A DNA stretch of 64,000 nt from Bacillus thuringiensis. Its GTDB lineage: Bacteria; Bacillota; Bacilli; Bacillales; Bacillaceae_G. The DNA lies in assembly GCF_014932895.1 (NCBI RefSeq), contig NZ_JACYOF010000009.1, positions 103,578 through 167,577 of the forward strand, in the 5' to 3' direction. A program made the translations under genes and the position numbers. The notes under the pieces are model-generated. The model saw only the letters and a list, made by a program, of their open reading frames with translations, was not told the origin of the DNA and did no database searches. Below are positions 8,112-16,432 of the stretch, piece after piece. The stretch's first letter is position 1, and each line of letters begins with the position of its first letter.

Positions 8112-8302
8112 AAAAATTTGAAACATTAGACTGGTTGCAGAGTTCTGAACTTAGAAAACGTGTACAGGTTGGTTTTAATAAAGGTGAAGCTTGTTGGGAA
8201 CATATTAAATTGACATGTGATTATGTATGGAACTTAAATCAAAAAGCAAATTTCGATGATCTAAGGCCATTACGAGACAAAAGCTTCATAAAAAAGCAGT
8301 AA
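8112..8302 (+). pseudogene. Tn3-family transposase C-terminal relic with internal deletion
   Basis: Open frame with no start directly after the XRE gene. It encodes LDWLQSSELRKRVQVGFNKGEA, then jumps to CWEHIKLTCDYVWNLNQKAN and DDLRPLR before a stop. The longer relic at 32980-33425 (minus strand) has about 90 residues between GLNKGEA and WEHITLTGDYVGNLN. This copy is therefore an internally deleted end of a Tn3-family TnpA. The transposon terminus follows at 8350-8397. Confidence 0.75.
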
Positions 8303-8349
8303 AATAAATAACAGGTTCCTTACCGTACAGGGAACCTGTTATTTTATGT

Positions 8350-8397
8350 CTAAAATGTGTCTAAACGTACAATTTTCTTTTTTTGATAAGGTGAGGC
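8350..8397 (+). mobile_element. Tn3-family terminal repeat (type GGGGTCACC)
   Basis: GTGTCTAAACGTACAATTTT followed by CTTTTTTTGATAAGGTGAGG is the outward end just behind the transposase relic. The same end type, with variations, occurs at 26215-26258, 32977-33020, 37372-37405 and 55245-55290. Confidence 0.7.
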
Positions 8398-8622
8398 CAA
8401 ATACAAAATAAGATCGAAATATCTCGATCTTATTTCACTTTTCTATTAACTGAATTTGAAAAATATCCGAATCTTTTAGACCTAGTACACTCATTTCATC
8501 TTTAAACGTTCGCCATGATTCAACTTTAATGGATTTTGTACTTCTATCCCTTAATGTATACACTCTTATATACTGTAGCTCTTGTTTTTTATTTTTCTTC
8601 ACTCAATCTTCCTCCGTTATTT
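8398..8622. other. Short intergenic stretch
   Basis: Contains an imperfect hairpin (ATAAGATCGAAATATCTCGATCTTAT at about 8409-8434). On the minus strand there is weak coding-like sequence upstream of the integrase stop that I cannot assign. Confidence 0.3.
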
Positions 8623-9567
8623 TTAATCGGTGTAATCATAATATCTTTTTAACGAAAGTTTAGATTTAAAACCTACCTGTTTTATAATTTGCCCCTCTGA
8701 AACTTCATTTTCAATTAGCCGTAAAATGTAGGTATTCCGTAAATGTTGTGCAGAAATTCCTTTTCGTAAATTCGCTCTTTCAACTTCAAGTCGAATCATT
8801 TTTTGAACAGCAATTTCTGTTAAGACTTTTGGAGTATCGTTGTCATATGACCAATGATAAGTTTTTCGATTAAAATCGAATGCTACGAATAGCGGATCAT
8901 TGCTATGATATTTGGGACGAACAGGTTCAGAAATAGTTTTATAATAGTTAAATAATATCTTTTTATCATCCTCAGTTAAAAGAACCGTTCTCTCTACACC
9001 CACTATTCCTGGTACTGAGATCGTATTGTTTTCAAAATGGACGTGCTTCATCTGTAAACCTACAAGTTCTTGTAAGGACAATCCATTATTAATGAGTAAA
9101 TGCACAACAGCAATGTTACGATCCATAAGTAGTGGACGAACGGAGCGTTGTTTTTCTGTTAATCCTTCTAATGAGGTTAAAATGTACTTTAATCTTTTTT
9201 CTTCCGCTTTAGAAATAAAGTCTTCATCTCGTAACGCACGATTAGGCTGAATTACAAAATTCATCTCTTCTGTTGGGTTAGGTAGGTCTAAATATTGATA
9301 AAGTCTACTTAGAACAATATAAACACGATATAACGTTTTATCCGAGTAATTGCGTTGCTTCTTTAAATCATTAAAATACTCTTCATAATCCTCTGTATTA
9401 AGTGTGGTCCATATATTGTGTAACGGAAGTTTTTTAGATTCTTGCAACCATTGGCCAAAATCTTCAATATCATAGGCATATCGTTTAATTGTGGAAGGTT
9501 TTCTTCCTTTATCTAATAAGAAAGAAGAAAAATGCTGTATTGTGTCTTGAAATTCTTTTGTTAGCAT
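8623..9567 (-). CDS. Tyrosine recombinase with altered catalytic residues
   Basis: A 314-residue phage-integrase-fold protein. It has an N-terminal SAM-like core-binding domain (KPSTIKRYAYDIEDFGQWLQ, residues 23-42) and a C-terminal catalytic domain with the final Tyr in KRYYDY. Against the family pattern, Arg I is Ser in NNGLSLQELVGL (expected TGLRxSEL). The HxxR box is QHLR preceded by Ala, so the expected His position is Gln. The GH motif is GF. Only Arg II and the Tyr seem kept, so strand-exchange activity is doubtful. It may be a decayed TnpI/XerC-type enzyme or a DNA-binding accessory protein. Confidence 0.75.
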   Translation of the reverse strand: MLTKEFQDTIQHFSSFLLDKGRKPSTIKRYAYDIEDFGQWLQESKKLPLHNIWTTLNTEDYEEYFNDLKKQRNYSDKTLYRVYIVLSRLYQYLDLPNPTEEMNFVIQPNRALRDEDFISKAEEKRLKYILTSLEGLTEKQRSVRPLLMDRNIAVVHLLINNGLSLQELVGLQMKHVHFENNTISVPGIVGVERTVLLTEDDKKILFNYYKTISEPVRPKYHSNDPLFVAFDFNRKTYHWSYDNDTPKVLTEIAVQKMIRLEVERANLRKGISAQHLRNTYILRLIENEVSEGQIIKQVGFKSKLSLKRYYDYTD

Positions 9568-9741
9568 AGCCTTATCATCCTAATTTTTTCTTTTAGTATA
9601 TCAAATTTTGAAATTAGCTTTACTTACACTACATAATACATACTGAATTTATGTAAATATTTCTCAATATTATATTATTAACATATAAACTATAATATAA
9701 GTAATTCTTTTTATTATTTATATTTTGTTATTTCCTGTTGC

Positions 9742-9771
9742 GGAATCCTTATTATAAGGATTCCTTTTTTT
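9742..9771 (+). terminator. Strong intrinsic terminator
   Basis: GGAATCCTTAT and ATAAGGATTCC pair around one base, followed by seven T. There is no obvious gene directly upstream on the plus strand. The stretch 9772-9970 holds only a 64-codon AT-rich frame without a ribosome site. Confidence 0.7.
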
Positions 9772-9970
9772 GTATCAAAAATCTACAAAGAAAAAAGATA
9801 AGATCGGGAACACAATCTTATCTTTAGCACAAGGAGTAAACAAAGGGAATAACCATCATATTTTTATAATAATTCAATTTTTGTTAATTTTGAATATTAA
9901 AACCATGATTGATAATTATATCTATATTGAGAAAATTATTACAAATTTAGTTGTAAATGTTTAAAATATC

Positions 9971-10002
9971 GAAAGTAAACTTTTACCCAAAAGTTTACTT
10001 TC
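9971..10002. repeat. Perfect 14-bp hairpin
   Basis: GAAAGTAAACTTTT (9971-9984) and AAAAGTTTACTTTC (9989-10002) around a 4-nt loop, about 100 bp upstream of the recombinase at 10106. It could be a terminator or a recombination/operator site. Confidence 0.5.
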
Positions 10003-10105
10003 ATTTCCCTTTAAACATTGACTTCCGTCTAATTTCATTGATATTATAAAAACAGACAAAAAAGTATACATTCAAATCATTGAAAATAAAGGGATTGAAA
10101 AACAG

Positions 10106-10678
10106 ATGGATAAAAAGCAACATTTAATCGATGTACAACCAATTCGAAGCAAAGAACAGCTCGAAGATATGAAATGGTCTCTTAAACGTCATTGTTCAGA
10201 TCGAGATTACATTTTATTCCTAATTGGAATCAATACAGGATTGCGTGTAAGTGATTTACTTAAAATGGAAACGAGTGAAATTTTAAAGCTGAAGCGAAAA
10301 AAACGGAAAGAATTTAAAGTGAAAGAAGGAAAGACAAAAAAGGAGCGTATCATAAATATTACATCCATTTTTGAGGAAGTACTTCCATATGCTGAAGATC
10401 TAAAAAGTACCTGGTTATTTCCTTCTCGAAAAGGAGATCAACCTATTAGTAAAATTCAAGCCTATAGACAGTTACAAAAAGCCGGAGATTTTGCCGGAGT
10501 AGAATCTCTAGGAACCCATACCATGCGTAAAACATTTGGATATTGGTTTTACAAGCAAACAAAAGATATTGCTATGTTACAAGAAATATTGAATCATAGT
10601 ACACCACAAATTACACTAAGATACATTGGTATTAATAAAGAAGAAAAAGATAATGTACTAGATACATTCCGGATCTAA
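10106..10678 (+). CDS. Tyrosine recombinase, catalytic domain only (190 aa)
   Basis: A short phage-integrase protein lacking the N-terminal core-binding domain. All catalytic residues are visible: Arg in NTGLRVSDLL (about residue 51), Lys in KEGKTKKER, HTMR in GTHTMRKTFGYWF, His in LNHSTPQ and Tyr in LRYIGIN. Single-domain recombinases of this size are common in Bacillus plasmids and phages. A Tn4430-type terminal repeat starts 10 bp after the stop, so a role as a resolvase-type partner of a lost Tn3-family element is possible. Confidence 0.85.
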   Translation: MDKKQHLIDVQPIRSKEQLEDMKWSLKRHCSDRDYILFLIGINTGLRVSDLLKMETSEILKLKRKKRKEFKVKEGKTKKERIINITSIFEEVLPYAEDLKSTWLFPSRKGDQPISKIQAYRQLQKAGDFAGVESLGTHTMRKTFGYWFYKQTKDIAMLQEILNHSTPQITLRYIGINKEEKDNVLDTFRI

Positions 10679-10687
10679 CTTTAATAA

Positions 10688-10725
10688 GGGGTACCGTCAG
10701 CATTTTGGAAAAAAACCACGTGAAG
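10688..10725 (+). mobile_element. Tn4430-like 38-bp terminal repeat
   Basis: GGGGTACCGTCAGCATTTTG and the following GAAAAAAACCACGTGAAG closely match, from memory, the terminal repeats of Tn4430 from B. thuringiensis. No intact tnpA lies within the window. A related end lies at 21934-21970. Confidence 0.65.
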
Positions 10726-10916
10726 CAAAATTCAGCATAAAATGATGTGAATTTTGTTCCGTTAACACTGTTCTTGTTATAATTAATTTTTTTCAGAACG
10801 TCTATAATCCTCTTTTAAAAAATATATGTAAATATAATAAAAAACGAATGATTAATAGAAATATTCTACGCCACTCGTTTTTTATCGGACTTCTTTTTAC
10901 TGTACTTTTATTTTCT

Positions 10917-11219
10917 TTATGAGTTATTAGAAAAATAATTGTCTATATAAGTCTTTATTTTTTCAAAATCCTTTTCCATAAATAAGATTGCTGGTACTTC
11001 AATTATTGGAAGATTATTTTCATTATCAAAAGGTGGACACGGTTTGGGAACTACCAAATAGTCAACTGAGTTTTTATCCCTAATATAATTAATTGAAACA
11101 TCATAATACTTAGAAAAATATTCCTTCAAATCATCCTGATTCCTTAAAAATGGTAGAGAAAATATTGAACCATAATTTATACCAGCGTCGACAATTAATA
11201 CAAAGCATATTTTTTTCAT
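10917..11219 (-). CDS. Hypothetical protein, 100 aa
   Basis: Starts MKKICFVLIVDAGINYGS with an AGGAGG site eight bases before the ATG. The hydrophobic first strand and alternating pattern suggest an alpha/beta cytoplasmic fold; a weak resemblance to PTS IIB-type domains is not enough to name it. Its start codon overlaps head-to-head with the plus-strand frame at 11218. Confidence 0.55.
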   Translation of the reverse strand: MKKICFVLIVDAGINYGSIFSLPFLRNQDDLKEYFSKYYDVSINYIRDKNSVDYLVVPKPCPPFDNENNLPIIEVPAILFMEKDFEKIKTYIDNYFSNNS

Positions 11220-11523
11220 GATACACCCTCCTCGTATAATAAGTTTTAAGTTAATAACTAATCATTATGTTTCATGGACAACGGCTGAAAACTTAGAAGA
11301 TTTATATTGGTTCCATCCGTCTTGTAATCATACAATAATTACAGCTGAGGCAACAAAAGATAATCCAGGAATTAGTGTTAAAGGATTTATAGAAGTTATG
11401 AAACTTGAAATTGAAAATTACGAATTAAACTCGCCGGCTATCAGAGCAGAACAGGAAGTAATATTTCCATTACAAGAAAAATCAATATTAAGCATTGTAA
11501 AACGAGATAAAAAAGAAGATTAA
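11218..11523 (+). pseudogene. Probable 5'-truncated gene
   Basis: A 101-codon plus-strand frame whose ATG lies on the complement of the neighbouring gene's start and has no ribosome site. Real-looking protein begins near NHYVSWTTAENLEDLYWFHP and runs to KSILSIVKRDKKED. The frame continues into the opposite gene's promoter, so the true 5' end was probably lost. A good terminator follows at 11551-11584. Family not recognised. Confidence 0.45.
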
Positions 11524-11550
11524 ATCATAAAGAATACATGCCAGATCATA

Positions 11551-11584
11551 CAAATAGAGTCCTAATAATAAAAGGCTCTATTTG
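11551..11584 (+). terminator. Intrinsic terminator
   Basis: CAAATAGAGTCC pairs with GGCTCTATTTG, followed by a T-rich stretch, 28 bp after the stop of the preceding frame. Confidence 0.65.
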
Positions 11585-11662
11585 TTATGTATATCTTTTA
11601 TCAGTTATAAAATTTTCTGTTAGTTTCTGTTTATTTTATAAAGAAAAAAGCCCCAAATAGGA

Positions 11663-11842
11663 CTATATGATTTTCTTCATACCGCATTGACGACATTCTC
11701 TTAAGAAGATGAAATCTTTAACGGAACTCTTGAATGAGGTATTGCCACAATTATCGCAACGACCGCTGATTATGTCGGGGAGCTCTTTGTAATTATATAT
11801 TTTGCTTAGATCGTATTCTTGTTTAGATTCTTTACTTTCCAT
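11663..11842 (-). CDS. Zinc-ribbon mini-protein, 59 aa
   Basis: MESKESKQEYDLSKIYN followed by GRCDNCGN and, 22 residues later, ECRQCGMKK: two CxxC knuckles as in small zinc-ribbon proteins. The ATG at 11842 (AGGTG upstream) is preferred to a GTG three codons earlier. Small zinc-ribbons of this kind are frequent on plasmids; role unknown. Confidence 0.6.
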   Translation of the reverse strand: MESKESKQEYDLSKIYNYKELPDIISGRCDNCGNTSFKSSVKDFIFLRECRQCGMKKII

Positions 11843-11934
11843 CTGTTTCACCTACATATCAATCCGAATTAATATAACTTAATCATAATACTATGAAGTG
11901 TTCACATAGTGGATGCTTTTTATTTTGGAGGAGA

Positions 11935-11990
11935 TGGAGTTTTGAGAATCCCTTAGCGTATAAAATGTTAAAATGTGCGGTCTATCCCTA
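11935..11990 (-). mobile_element. Tn3-family terminal repeat (type with GCTAAG core)
   Basis: GGAGTTTTGAGAATCCCTTA, then GCGTATAAAATGTTAAAATGTGCGG and ATCCC. This belongs to a second type of Tn3-like end also seen at 36803-36855, 44396-44445, 44555-44604 and 45768-45812. Those more than 40 bp long resemble the extended terminal repeats described for Tn5401. Confidence 0.6.
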
Positions 11991-12021
11991 TAGTCTAAAA
12001 CATTTTTTTAATAAGGGATAG

Positions 12022-12060
12022 CACATGCCCATCAAGCTAACAAATGCAAATACCCCCAAA
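12022..12060. mobile_element. IS231-type terminal repeat
   Basis: ACATGCCCATCAAGCTAAC resembles the 20-bp IS231 inverted repeat (recalled as GCATGCCCATCAACTTAAG). The mate and transposase are absent. From here to 12240 I see only unassignable AT-rich sequence. Confidence 0.5.
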
Positions 12061-12240
12061 ACGAAAAAAGTCACGATACATTGTATCATGTTTATCATTT
12101 GATACACCCTATAAAGAGTTATCCATCCAATAACCAGTACTGAATTCATCATATTCTTCAGGAATAATCAGGGAATATGCAATTGTCATGAAGTTTTTGC
12201 AACAGAACCCAATACAGATATTGAATCGAATACCTTATAA

Positions 12241-12274
12241 CAAAAGAGACACCATAAATTAGAGTCTCTTTTGT
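12241..12274. terminator. Terminator-like hairpin
   Basis: AAAAGAGAC and GTCTCTTTT pair around a 14-nt loop with T/A-rich flanks. It lies at the 3' end of the decayed gene 12281-12490. Confidence 0.55.
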
Positions 12275-12280
12275 TTGTTA

Positions 12281-12490
12281 TTAGATTGTTTCTCCATGAT
12301 CCCTATGATCAAGAGCTAACGTGTAATCTGGTCTTACAGGTGAAGACCAGTCAGCATGAATTGTCTGTTGTGTAAATGAACCATTTAAAAAAATTCCATT
12401 ACACTAGATTCTGATAACATCAATTGCACCATTTGCAACCTCATCCGTCTCTTTGACGGGATACTCAGGCGCTCATGTTGCTCTGACAGA
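12281..12490 (-). pseudogene. C-terminal relic with two in-frame stops
   Basis: Minus-strand frame reading LSVRAT, stop, APEYPVKETDEVANGAIDVIRI with a stop after it, then NGIFLNGSFTQQTIHADWSS and LALDHRDHGETI before the final stop. All pieces are in one frame, so the gene decayed by two nonsense substitutions and lost its 5' part. The product looks like a secreted or beta-rich C-terminal domain; family not recognised. Confidence 0.5.
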
Positions 12491-12527
12491 AAGTTTGATA
12501 TTTTATAATCTACCAAATTACATTCTA

Positions 12528-12806
12528 TTACTTCGATCGTTTTTTACATAAAATAAAAACTATAATAATAATCAAACCAATTAAATTATGTATAGAAATT
12601 ATCCAAAAATCACGTGTGAAAAATGTAACGATTATAGTTAAAGAAAGATTTGTTAAAGCAGCCAAGAGGTAAAAAGTTATATCGAATTTATCCCATTTCT
12701 TTCTATTAACAAAAATATAGACCAAACCAATTATAGGCACCAGAAAACAAATTAGAAATACAAATACATAACTTGAATATTTAGATTTTGAAGTTTGAGT
12801 GTTCAT
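12528..12806 (-). CDS. Small membrane protein, 92 aa
   Basis: MNTQTSKSKYSSYV followed by three hydrophobic helices (VFLICFLVPIIGLVYIFV, FYLLAALTNLSLTIIVTFF, ISIHNLIGLIIIIVFILC) and a basic KKRSK tail. GGGAG precedes the ATG. It lies directly downstream of the secreted-protein gene 12886-13443 on the same strand, about 80 bp away, so an accessory role (for example immunity) is conceivable but speculative. Confidence 0.6.
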   Translation of the reverse strand: MNTQTSKSKYSSYVFVFLICFLVPIIGLVYIFVNRKKWDKFDITFYLLAALTNLSLTIIVTFFTRDFWIISIHNLIGLIIIIVFILCKKRSK

Positions 12807-12885
12807 TTTTCTCCCTTTGCAATTGGTAATATAACTACAAAAATTATATTAAATTTCTACTCGATTAACCATTAAAATCTACTTA

Positions 12886-13443
12886 TTAAAGTAAAAGTGT
12901 AATTGATTTAGTAATCCACCATGCAGCTGTCGAATTACCAACAACGTCTAATACACCAGCATAAATCGCATCTTCCAAAGCACCAGTATAGTGCTCTACT
13001 CTGTTTGCGATGGTAATTAACGCACTCTGTCTTCCAAGTCTGTCTTTTACCGGTCCTGGAAGCTCATTCCATAATTTTTTAATTGCTTTAGCAGCCCAGC
13101 TTAACTTACCTCGAGTTTCAAAGCCACTATCATCCTTGTTAGCTGCAGCATCTAAGAATACTTGTTTTTCCTCAGGAGTTAAATTGAAATACTGAGCAAT
13201 ACCTTCAATATCTTTAAGATCCGAAGGACTAATCGATTGTGCTAAAAGGTTATTTTGCATAATCGTATTAGGATTTGAGTTTGTTACTAAAATATCTTGG
13301 GCAACATTAACTGTATGTACTGCTACTGATTTTGGTTGCGTATTGTTACCAACCTCCTCAGCAGCTGCTTTTGTACTAATTAAACTAGTAGATAGTAATG
13401 AAACCGTTAATGCGCTTACAATAATTTTGTTTCTTTTCAACAT
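12886..13443 (-). CDS. Small secreted protein, bacteriocin-precursor-like
   Basis: A 185-residue protein with a clear signal peptide (MLKRNKIIVSALTVSLL to KAAAEE, cleavage near residue 28). After a polar Asn-rich spacer, residues about 110-185 form a hydrophobic helical tail (KLSWAAKAIKKLWNELPGP, then AGVLDVVGNSTAAWWITKS ending TLLL). GGAGG precedes the start. It is divergent from a subtilase (13827-15245) and followed by a small three-helix membrane protein. Secreted precursor, protease and small membrane protein together recall bacteriocin loci, but no modification enzyme or exporter is present and I do not recognise the family. Confidence 0.5.
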   Translation of the reverse strand: MLKRNKIIVSALTVSLLSTSLISTKAAAEEVGNNTQPKSVAVHTVNVAQDILVTNSNPNTIMQNNLLAQSISPSDLKDIEGIAQYFNLTPEEKQVFLDAAANKDDSGFETRGKLSWAAKAIKKLWNELPGPVKDRLGRQSALITIANRVEHYTGALEDAIYAGVLDVVGNSTAAWWITKSITLLL

Positions 13444-13826
13444 AAATTCCTCCTTAAACTTATAAAACTAGATATATAATTATCTAGTTATTATTAAAAC
13501 TTGCTATTAAAACCTAACATAACAATTTGATATAATTCAACCTTTTTTTACAAAAAAGGTAAAAAAACTTAATTTTTACCTTTTTTCATCTGGTTAACTT
13601 TTTATCACGTTAAATAGCTACAATTTCCTGCCTTATACTTATTTTTTCTTGTTATTGACAATAATTTATACAGATGATATTTTTTTCGTTGTAACTTTGA
13701 ATTGGAATAGAAAAACCCTTGAAAGGAGTGTAGGAATTAAAATTTTAATAACAGGTTCTGAAGTTAACACTAGTAAAAATCTTTTTATCTGTATGTTTTA
13801 ATAAAAAGTTAAAGAGGGGGAAAGTT
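13444..13826. promoter_or_regulatory. Divergent promoter region
   Basis: AT-rich 380 bp between divergent secreted-protein and protease genes. It contains an imperfect hairpin of complementary A/T-rich segments around 13550-13580 (CCTTTTTTTACAAAAAAGG). GAGGGGG at 13813-13819 serves the protease. No PlcR box was found. Confidence 0.45.
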
Positions 13827-15245
13827 ATGATATTTTCTAAGAGACATCAAAGTATCCAAGCAGTAAAGCTATGTATTTTTTTCACTGTATTTTTCTTTTT
13901 TGTAATACCTGTAAAATTTATTGGAGCTACTGAGGAGGACAACTATTATACGATTCTATTAAAAGATAAGATTGATTATGATAGTGTAGTACGATTAGCT
14001 AGGGAAAAGAATATAGATATCGTTTACTCCATAAAAGAATTAGGGATATTGCAAGTAAAGACTGAAAAAGAAAAGATAAAAACACTAGGAGAAAACCCAT
14101 TAATTGATACATATAATCCTTCATTACGGACACTTGGTACAAAAGTGAATAAAAATGAAGATATGCCAACACAACTCCAAAACTCATTGTGGAATAAGCA
14201 ATGGGATATGCATAAAATCACAAATAATGGAGAAAGTTATAAAGTTTATTCTGGATCTAAAAATGTAACCGTTGGAATTATAGATTCTGGCTTAGATATG
14301 GAGCATCCGGATTTGAAAAGTAATATTATTGATGGTTCAAAAAACCTAGTTCCTAAAAAGGGGTTTCGTGAAAAAGAACGTGATGAGTCTGGTGACCCAA
14401 ATGAACTAACAGATAAATTAGGGCACGGAACTCATGTTGCTGGCCAAATTGCTGCCAATGGAAAATTAAAAGGCGTTGCACCAAATGTTAGTATAAAATC
14501 GTATAGAGTATTTGGTGAACGTACAGCTGAATCTTTGTGGATTGTAAAAGGAATTATTGAAGCTGCAAAAGATGATGTCGATGTTATTAATGTAAGTTTA
14601 GGAGATTATTTGATTGATGGTGTAGCTTTTCTTGAGAATCAGGGGTCAAAAACGAATATAGCCGAAATAAAAGCTTTCAAAGATGCAATTGAATTTGCAG
14701 AAAAACAGGGGAGTATTGTAGTTGCAGCTGCTGGAAACAATTCACTTGATGTGAATAATAAAGATATCATGTATAAATTTTTACAAAAAAAACTGCGAAA
14801 TGATGGGATAAAATTAGATGGTGAAGTATTAGACGTTCCAGCAGCCCTACCTGGTGTCGTAACCGTTTCTTCTGTAGGCCCATCAAATGAACTTTCTTTA
14901 TTTTCTAATTTTGGAGAAGGCTTCATAGATATTGCAGCTCCAGGTGGAGACAATAGATTATTTCAACAACATGATTTTGATGTTTGGAACAATCAAAAAA
15001 TGTATGAAATAGAAAAGGTTATTAGCACTGGTCCAGATCAAGACTATTTTTATGATGCAGGAAATTCAACTGCTGCACCAAAAGTATCTGGTACCTTAGC
15101 TTTAATAGTAGGGCAACGTAATCTAAAAGACCAGCCTAAGGAAGCTGTCAATTATCTATACAAGCATGGTGTAGACTATGTTGAAAATAGTACAAGTTCA
15201 TTTGGGAACGGAATTCTGAATGTATACAAAGCTGTGAGTCCATGA
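13827..15245 (+). CDS. Secreted S8 (subtilisin-like) serine protease
   Basis: A 472-residue preproprotein. Signal peptide to about residue 35. Propeptide-like region (YYTILLKDKIDYDSVVRLA) to about residue 110. Catalytic domain with Asp153 in VGIIDSGLDMEHPD, His200 in LGHGTHVAG and Ser414 in AGNSTAAPKVSG, plus the oxyanion-hole Asn in AAAGNN. The usual GTSMAxP box is GNSTAAPK, a divergent but plausible active site. The architecture resembles secreted lantibiotic-leader proteases (LanP/EpiP type), which fits the divergent small secreted protein as a possible substrate; that link is inference. Terminator at 15451. Confidence 0.85.
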   Translation: MIFSKRHQSIQAVKLCIFFTVFFFFVIPVKFIGATEEDNYYTILLKDKIDYDSVVRLAREKNIDIVYSIKELGILQVKTEKEKIKTLGENPLIDTYNPSLRTLGTKVNKNEDMPTQLQNSLWNKQWDMHKITNNGESYKVYSGSKNVTVGIIDSGLDMEHPDLKSNIIDGSKNLVPKKGFREKERDESGDPNELTDKLGHGTHVAGQIAANGKLKGVAPNVSIKSYRVFGERTAESLWIVKGIIEAAKDDVDVINVSLGDYLIDGVAFLENQGSKTNIAEIKAFKDAIEFAEKQGSIVVAAAGNNSLDVNNKDIMYKFLQKKLRNDGIKLDGEVLDVPAALPGVVTVSSVGPSNELSLFSNFGEGFIDIAAPGGDNRLFQQHDFDVWNNQKMYEIEKVISTGPDQDYFYDAGNSTAAPKVSGTLALIVGQRNLKDQPKEAVNYLYKHGVDYVENSTSSFGNGILNVYKAVSP

Positions 15246-15450
15246 CCTCACTATAATAGAATAGTGGTTAATAAATATAATTTTAGTAACCTTTATCTGT
15301 AATATTAAGGTTACAAAAGGTTACAAATACAGTTTTTTCATTTACATATTAAAACTAGAGTGTTTTAATATGACTGTAAGGACCCTATATCCTGTAAGAT
15401 GTAAAAAACTGTGATTTAATGTAATTACACCTTTTTGAAAATTCTTACAT

Positions 15451-15486
15451 AAAAATGACGCAGAACATATATTCCGCGTCATTTTT
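15451..15486 (+). terminator. Terminator downstream of the protease
   Basis: AAAAATGACGC pairs perfectly with GCGTCATTTTT around a 14-nt loop. A weaker hairpin (GTAACCTT/AAGGTTAC) lies at 15288-15315. Confidence 0.7.
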
Positions 15487-15568
15487 CATTTGCATTTTAA
15501 GGAGCATATAGAAGGATTTTAACATATTTTTGCAAAAACATTCGCATTTTCTAGCTATAATTATGTTC

Positions 15569-15958
15569 TTGAACTACTCACCACCTAACGTCCTTACGGA
15601 CTGTTTAAAGTGGGAGATTCCTGCGAACACCGATGTAACCATCGGTTATCTTAGCAGGCTCTACCCGTAGTCCCTACGGTGAAAACATAAGTATCTTGTA
15701 CGTTGACTCACCACACTACCTACTTTAGCTTGGTTTTCGCAACTTCGGCAAGCGTGGGGCGATAGAACGTTGAAGATTTTACGGTTGCAACGTTTTTCTG
15801 CAACCAACCTCATATCTTCAGTTTTCGAAGAGCAATCTGTACAAGTAAATGATAGCAAACATGTTGGCTTATTCCCACCGACATTCATCTCCCACCTAAA
15901 ATTGGTGCTTCACACCTTCACATTTTGAGGAAGGAGTCTTCTGTAGGAAAACGATAAA
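15569..15958 (-). mobile_element. TnpB-less IS200/IS605-like element, copy 1
   Basis: About 390 bp, read on the minus strand from TTTATCGTTTTCC (left) to GAGTAGTTCAA (right). The right 130 nt fold as CCTGC/GCAGG closing an ACCGATG/CATCGGT hairpin, then a CCACTT/AGGTGG stem enclosing GTCC-GTAA-GGAC (a GNRA tetraloop). A CCGTAG-GGA-CTACGG hairpin lies further left. A 75-codon frame (15661-15888) with CTDC and CRSC pairs fills the middle; it could be a zinc-ribbon remnant. No transposase or full TnpB is present. Sister copies: 23473, 32572, 50131 and 53125. Confidence 0.7.
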
Positions 15959-15994
15959 ACCTATAGATTTAATCCAACAGAACCAATTTTCACC

Positions 15995-16030
15995 AAAAAA
16001 GGTCTGCTCAAGTATGAGCAGACCTTTTTT
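15995..16030. terminator. Bidirectional terminator
   Basis: AAAAAAGGTCTGCTC and GAGCAGACCTTTTTT pair perfectly (15 bp) around a 6-nt loop. It serves the minus-strand gene at 16047-16289. Confidence 0.85.
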
Positions 16031-16046
16031 ATAGGGGTTATCATGG

Positions 16047-16289
16047 TTATGTACAACATAATGTTACTTTATTTGTATCTTTTTCTCGAATTTTTAAATT
16101 TCCTCTTTCATCAATTTTATAAGGGATTTTATTATCCTCCAATTTCTTCAATAAATAATCATTTTCGTGTACATTTTTTTCCCAAATAATATATTCTTCA
16201 TTTTTGGTATTATCATTGAAAAATATAAATCCAACTAAACATAAAAATAAAATTATTAATAATGAAATTAAAATGTAAAGTTTTTTCAT
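16047..16289 (-). CDS. Membrane-anchored hypothetical protein, 80 aa
   Basis: MKKLYILISLLIILFLCLVG begins an N-terminal membrane anchor or signal; the remaining charged domain (EYIIWEKNVHENDYLLKKLE, IPYKIDERGNLKIREKD) is probably extracellular. The latter resembles small B. cereus-group proteins with a motif for local alpha/beta folding, but no family is named. It is followed by a strong terminator. Confidence 0.55.
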   Translation of the reverse strand: MKKLYILISLLIILFLCLVGFIFFNDNTKNEEYIIWEKNVHENDYLLKKLEDNKIPYKIDERGNLKIREKDTNKVTLCCT

Positions 16290-16321
16290 GATTTGTCTAT
16301 TCCTAATCTTTTATTTATAGG

Positions 16322-16432
16322 TTAGTCCATAATAACCATCCATCTGGTTGTCTTATATATTTTAGTAAACCATTTCTTTGCTAAAGGACCTTCAAACGAA
16401 AAATCAACTTGTAATGGATACCTCATTTTCAT
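16322..16432 (-). CDS. Short peptide gene or fragment, 36 aa
   Basis: Minus-strand ATG with AGGAG five bases upstream encodes MKMRYPLQVDFSFEGPLAKK and 16 more residues. It may be an operon partner of the 80-aa gene or a truncated end of a longer protein. Confidence 0.35.
   Translation of the reverse strand: MKMRYPLQVDFSFEGPLAKKWFTKIYKTTRWMVIMD

Noticed and set aside
9770-9964. 64-codon frame between two hairpins
   Set aside because: AT-rich low-complexity translation and its start lies inside the T-run of a terminator.
15569-15958. Interpreting the 390-bp repeats as group II introns or attC-like cassettes
   Set aside because: No domain V-like motif or integrase core sites; the shared GTAGTTCAA terminus with a tnpB relic points to IS200/IS605.
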